A stretch of 64,000 nucleotides of DNA from Sphingomonas folli (GTDB lineage Bacteria; Pseudomonadota; Alphaproteobacteria; Sphingomonadales; Sphingomonadaceae), in contig NZ_JAHXZL010000003.1 of NCBI RefSeq assembly GCF_019429525.1, forward strand, positions 186,001 to 250,000, given 5' to 3'. Shown in pieces: positions 60,950-64,000 of the stretch; position 1 is the first letter of the stretch, and each line of letters opens with the position of its first letter. Position numbers and translations under genes: made by a program. The notes under the pieces were generated by a model. It made no database searches, was not told where the DNA came from, and was given only the letters and a program-made list of their open reading frames with translations.

Positions 60950-62137
60950 TCAATCGGCCGCGGACAGGAAGACGAGCTCGTTGAAGGGCAGGATCGCGGC
61001 GCCGATCGCGGGCGCGTCGGCGGCCAGCTGCGCGGTCAGCACCGGCGCGGCGGGCACCACCGGATCATCCACCGCGTCGCGGTGACGCGCCACTGCGGCG
61101 GTGAGCTCGTCGATCAGCGTCACCGGCAGGCGCCCACCGATCACGATCGCGCCGGGATCGATCAGGCAGCTGATCGTGGCGATCGGTCCCGCCAGCGCCG
61201 CCGCGGCCCGCTCGATCCACTCCCGGATCACCGCGGCTGCCGCGGGACCGGCGCCGGCCAGTTCGGCGGGCGGGATCGGCGCGATGCCGTGCGCGGCGAG
61301 ATCGGCCTTGAGCGCCGACAGCGAGACGATCGACTGGAGCGGAGCGCCGCTGCGATCGGTCAGGAAGCCGATACGGCCCGCGCGCCCGGTCGCGCCGTGG
61401 TGATAGCTGCCCGCCACGACCATCCCGCCGCCCAGTCCCGCGGAGAGCAGGACGTAGAAGAAGCTGCGGTGCGTCAGCCCGCTGCCGAAGCGCGCCTCGC
61501 CGATGGCCGCCGCGGCCGCGTCATTCTCGGTGATCACCGGCCAGTCGCCGAGCGGGGCGAGCAGCGCGGGCAGGTCGACGCAGTCCCACTCGGCGTACGC
61601 GCGCGGCAGGCCGGGCAGGTCGACGTGCCCCAGCCCACCCGGCAGCGCGACCCCCATGCCGAGCACGCGGTCGCGATCGATCGCCCGCTCGGCCAGCAGC
61701 GAGCCGATGGAATCGCCGATGAAGGCGGTGACCGTCCGCGGCGCGGCGAAGTCGATCTCCTGCGTGTAGCGCGCGCGCACCGCGCCGGTGAGATCGAGCG
61801 CGACCAGGGTGACATGGTCGCGGTCGATGTTGACGCCGTAACTGAAACAGCCGTCCGGGTTCACCGCGAAACGGATCGCGGGCATGCCGCGCACGCCGGT
61901 TCGCCGTCCTTTCTCGAACACGAAGCCGCGATCCGTCAGCCGCTGGGTGATGTTCGCGATCGCGGCGGGTGACAGGCCGGTCTGCTCCGCCAGCTGCAGC
62001 CGCGTGGACTCGCCCGCGCGCAGGATCGCCTCGAGCACGAGGCGCTCGTTGCGCTCGCCCGCGCGCGCCGGGTTGGTGCCGTGAAGCGTCCGCTGCCCCG
62101 GCCCGCTCGCTCCCGTCGCATGAGGTGGCAGGGGCAA
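60950..62137 (-). CDS. ROK-family transcriptional regulator
   Basis: This 395-residue NagC/XylR-type regulator starts at TTG 62137 (GGAGACCCTTC ahead). The N-terminal winged helix (RLVLEAILRAGESTRLQLAE, QTGLSPAAIANITQRLTDRG) is followed by a ROK sugar-binding fold (VALDLTGAVRARYTQEIDFA, MGVALPGGLGHVDLPGLP, ITENDAAAAAIGEARFG, SAGLGGGMVVAGSYHHGATG). The Cys-rich zinc motif of many ROK proteins is missing, since GRAGRIGFLTDRSGAPLQ replaces it. It probably represses the GH125 and transporter genes in the absence of mannose or a mannoside. Confidence 0.9.
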   Translation of the reverse strand: MPLPPHATGASGPGQRTLHGTNPARAGERNERLVLEAILRAGESTRLQLAEQTGLSPAAIANITQRLTDRGFVFEKGRRTGVRGMPAIRFAVNPDGCFSYGVNIDRDHVTLVALDLTGAVRARYTQEIDFAAPRTVTAFIGDSIGSLLAERAIDRDRVLGMGVALPGGLGHVDLPGLPRAYAEWDCVDLPALLAPLGDWPVITENDAAAAAIGEARFGSGLTHRSFFYVLLSAGLGGGMVVAGSYHHGATGRAGRIGFLTDRSGAPLQSIVSLSALKADLAAHGIAPIPPAELAGAGPAAAAVIREWIERAAAALAGPIATISCLIDPGAIVIGGRLPVTLIDELTAAVARHRDAVDDPVVPAAPVLTAQLAADAPAIGAAILPFNELVFLSAAD

Positions 62138-62238
62138 GAAGGGTCTCCGGACGGGCGCGGGGCGCGGCGTTCCCCTCGCAGGTAAACGGCGCGCGCGCCA
62201 CGTACAACCGCCCTGCTCCCACCACGTCTCTAAACTTA

Positions 62239-62260
62239 CACCTACTTTCTTTTCTAATTG
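62239..62260. promoter_or_regulatory. Probable ROK-repressor operator, MFS/regulator promoters
   Basis: CACCTACTTT-C-TTTTCT-AATTG shares its first ten bases exactly, and its remaining T-run and ATTG with one indel, with the element between the GH125 genes. It is flanked by CGTC/GACG. It sits between the divergent ROK and MFS genes. Confidence 0.6.
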
Positions 62261-62408
62261 ACGCGCCCGCCGGATCGGAGGAAAGGTCGGCAACTGCCCC
62301 GATCGCGGCGTGCCCTCTCGCGGGCGTGACACAAAGCGCGACACGGCGAGGCAGGAGGGAGAGGGTGGCGCGACCGCATCGTGCCGCCTCCGTCGGGAGG
62401 AGCGTGCC

Positions 62409-63746
62409 ATGGGCAGTGCAGCATCGCGCGCGCGCCTGTTGTTCACCGCGTTCGCGGTATCGCTCTCCGGCCTGCTCTTCGGCTTCGACACCGCCGTGAT
62501 CGCGGGCGTGACCGGCGCGTTGCGCGCGCAGTTCGGGCTGTCGCCCGCCGCGCTGGGTGTGACGGTCTCGTCCGCGCTGCTGGGCACGATGGTCGGCGCG
62601 GCGGTGGCCGGCGTGTACGGCGACCGCCGCGGCGCACGCGCTGGCCTGCGGCTCGCCGCCGCGCTCTATCTCGTCTCGGGGCTGGGCTGCGCGCTCGCCT
62701 GGGGCTGGGGCGCGCTGATCCTCTTCCGCGTGATGGCCGGGGTCGCGATCGGCGCCTCGTCGGTGCTCGCGCCGGTCTATCTCGCCGAGGTGGCACCCGC
62801 CGCGCGGCGCGGCGCGATCGTCGGCAGCTTCCAGGTCAGCATCGTCGCCGGCATCCTGCTCGCCTACGCGAGCAACGCCGCGGTCGGCGCGCTGCTGGCG
62901 GACGACGCGGCGGCGTGGCGGTGGAAGCTCGGTCTCACCGCCCTGCCCGCCGCGCTGTTCCAGCTGCTGCTCGTCGCGGTGCCCGACAGCCCGCGCTGGC
63001 TGATGCTGCGCGGCCGCCGCGACGAGGCCGCGGCGGCGACGCTGCTGCTCCACGGCGACGGGGCGGTCGAGCTCCCCCCTCCCCCCGCCCCCCGCGCGGT
63101 GTCGCTGCGGTCGCTATGGCGCGAGGCGCCGCGCCCGATGGTACTGGCGATCGTCCTGGGCGCGCTCAACCAGCTCACCGGCATCAACGCTATCCTCTAT
63201 TATCTGAACGATATCTTCGCGGCCGCCGGGTTCCACCAGGTCTCCGCCGACCTGCAGGCGATCGCGGTCGGCGCGGCCAACCTCGTCTTCACGCTCGTCG
63301 GCATGGCGCTGATCGACCGGCTCGGCCGCCGCCCGCTCCTCCTCGTCGGCGGTGCGGCGATGGCGGTGCTGCTGCTCGCCGCGACCGCGATCATGCTCGG
63401 CGCCCTTCCGCGTGCGCTGATGCTGGCGGTGCTGATCGGCTTCATCGCCGCTTTCGCCACGTCGCAGGGCGCGGTGATCTGGGTCTATCTGAGCGAGATC
63501 GTCCCGGCGCACGCGCGCGCCGCGGGGCAGGCGCTGGGCGCGGGCACGATCTGGCTGTTCGACGCGCTGGTCGCCGCGCTCTTCCCGGTCGCCGCCGCGG
63601 CGTCGCCGGCCGCGCCCTTCCTGTTCTTCGCCGCGTGCATGGCGGCGCAGTGCGTGCTGGTGTTCCGCTGCTTCCCCGAGACGCGCGGCGCCTCGCTCGA
63701 GCAGATCGAGCGGCAGATGCGCGGCACGGCGGAGCCGGCGCGATGA
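62409..63746 (+). CDS. MFS sugar porter
   Basis: This 445-residue inner-membrane sugar/H+ symporter has 12 transmembrane segments. Sugar-porter signatures are LLFGFDTAVIAGVTGAL, GDRRGARAGLR, RVMAGVAIGASSVLAPVYLA, PDSPRWLMLRGR, LNQLTGINAILYYLNDIF, DRLGRRPLLLVGG and CFPETRGASLEQIE. XylE-, GlcP- and Glut-like proteins carry these. Context suggests mannose. GGGAGGAGCG precedes the ATG. Its stop overlaps the kinase start (ATGA). Confidence 0.92.
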   Translation: MGSAASRARLLFTAFAVSLSGLLFGFDTAVIAGVTGALRAQFGLSPAALGVTVSSALLGTMVGAAVAGVYGDRRGARAGLRLAAALYLVSGLGCALAWGWGALILFRVMAGVAIGASSVLAPVYLAEVAPAARRGAIVGSFQVSIVAGILLAYASNAAVGALLADDAAAWRWKLGLTALPAALFQLLLVAVPDSPRWLMLRGRRDEAAAATLLLHGDGAVELPPPPAPRAVSLRSLWREAPRPMVLAIVLGALNQLTGINAILYYLNDIFAAAGFHQVSADLQAIAVGAANLVFTLVGMALIDRLGRRPLLLVGGAAMAVLLLAATAIMLGALPRALMLAVLIGFIAAFATSQGAVIWVYLSEIVPAHARAAGQALGAGTIWLFDALVAALFPVAAAASPAAPFLFFAACMAAQCVLVFRCFPETRGASLEQIERQMRGTAEPAR

Positions 63747-64000
63747 CGGCCTATCTCGCGGTCGACGTCGGCGGCTCGCACATCGCCTGCGCGCGCGTCC
63801 GAGGCGGCGCGGTGGAGGGGCGCCGCGAGATCAGGCTCGCCGCGCCGACCTCGCTCGCGGCGACGCTGCCGGCGCTGGAGGCGCATCTGACGGCGCTGCG
63901 CGGGAGCGAGCCCGCCGGCGGCCTCTCGATCGCCTTCCCCGGCCTGGTCGACCCGCGAAGGGGCTGCGTGGTCTCGACCCCGGCGGGCAAGTTCGAGGAC
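63743..64000 (+). CDS. ROK-family sugar kinase (cut by window end)
   Basis: The first 86 residues show the ATP-phosphate loop LAVDVGGSHIACARVRGG and LSIAFPGLVDPRRGCVVSTP, typical of ROK gluco-, manno- or fructokinases, without an N-terminal helix-turn-helix. It starts at ATG 63743, overlapping the sugar porter stop, so it likely phosphorylates the imported sugar, perhaps mannose. The remaining sequence lies beyond the window. Confidence 0.88.
   Translation, partial: MTAYLAVDVGGSHIACARVRGGAVEGRREIRLAAPTSLAATLPALEAHLTALRGSEPAGGLSIAFPGLVDPRRGCVVSTPAGKFED

Noticed and set aside
62000..62587. Longer version of the ROK regulator starting at 62587
   Set aside because: The extra 150 residues cross the motif-bearing promoter and are Arg/Pro-rich without domain. 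The TTG at 62137 with GGAG fits better.

Overview
The window looks like chromosome of a sphingomonad (Alphaproteobacteria, Sphingomonas-like). The reasons are very high G+C, frequent GTG and TTG starts, stop/start overlaps of the ATGA, GTGA and TTGA type, many outer-membrane transport genes, and several small proteins of sphingomonad type (a GCG/CRPN-motif secreted protein, a GlsB-type membrane protein, a small protein starting MDINYIL). No rRNA, tRNA, CRISPR array, transposase or phage gene was seen. All assignments come from reading the sequence, without database searches.

Layout. (1) 1-6219: a TctE/TctD-like two-component pair, divergent from an operon of a periplasmic binding protein, an OprO/P-type porin, a CitMHS citrate-type symporter and an alpha/beta hydrolase; an 11-bp tandem repeat in the divergent promoter is the likely response-regulator site. 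(2) 6216-12515: stress-type genes (Fis-like HTH protein, GlsB-type membrane protein under an EcfG-like promoter, PAS-LuxR regulator, exonuclease-BRCT, DUF2254, PPOX-type stress protein). (3) 12512-15757: a tightly overlapping operon of glycosyltransferase, short acyl-CoA dehydrogenase, PIG-L deacetylase and NodS-like methyltransferase. It looks like an uncharacterised small-molecule or glycan-tailoring pathway and is the most interesting system here. (4) 16051-21996: a GAF-PAS-diguanylate cyclase, small secreted proteins, an ECF sigma/anti-sigma/periplasmic-sensor set, and an intact CopG regulator whose downstream esterase has been destroyed.

(5) 22771-29151: a CHASE2-EAL phosphodiesterase with a dead GGDEF, a two-partner-secretion transporter and a FecR-domain protein with a giant Ala-rich tail. 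(6) 29700-33945: two tandem exported ferritin-like (desiccation-type) proteins, a beta-barrel protein and small genes. (7) 34079-39805: an H-NOX gas sensor overlapping a GAF-GGDEF-EAL enzyme, then DUF2946 and a TonB-dependent receptor. (8) 40012-49425: small accessory genes including an Rmf-like protein, a large hybrid histidine kinase, DUF1003, a cold-shock protein, and an esterase-transglutaminase operon. (9) 49759-57035: a two-component pair divergent from a TolC/CzcA/VIT metal-export operon that lacks a membrane-fusion gene. (10) 57180-64000: a RidA protein, then an alpha-mannoside utilisation locus (two divergent GH125 enzymes, ROK repressor, MFS sugar porter, ROK kinase cut by the window end). 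Its two divergent promoter regions share a sequence motif that is probably the ROK operator.

Gene debris lies between intact genes: remnants of a PHB-depolymerase-like esterase joined to a GST, a FecI-type sigma factor, a DUF1501 protein and a LysR regulator. This suggests ongoing deletion in the accessory stretches.
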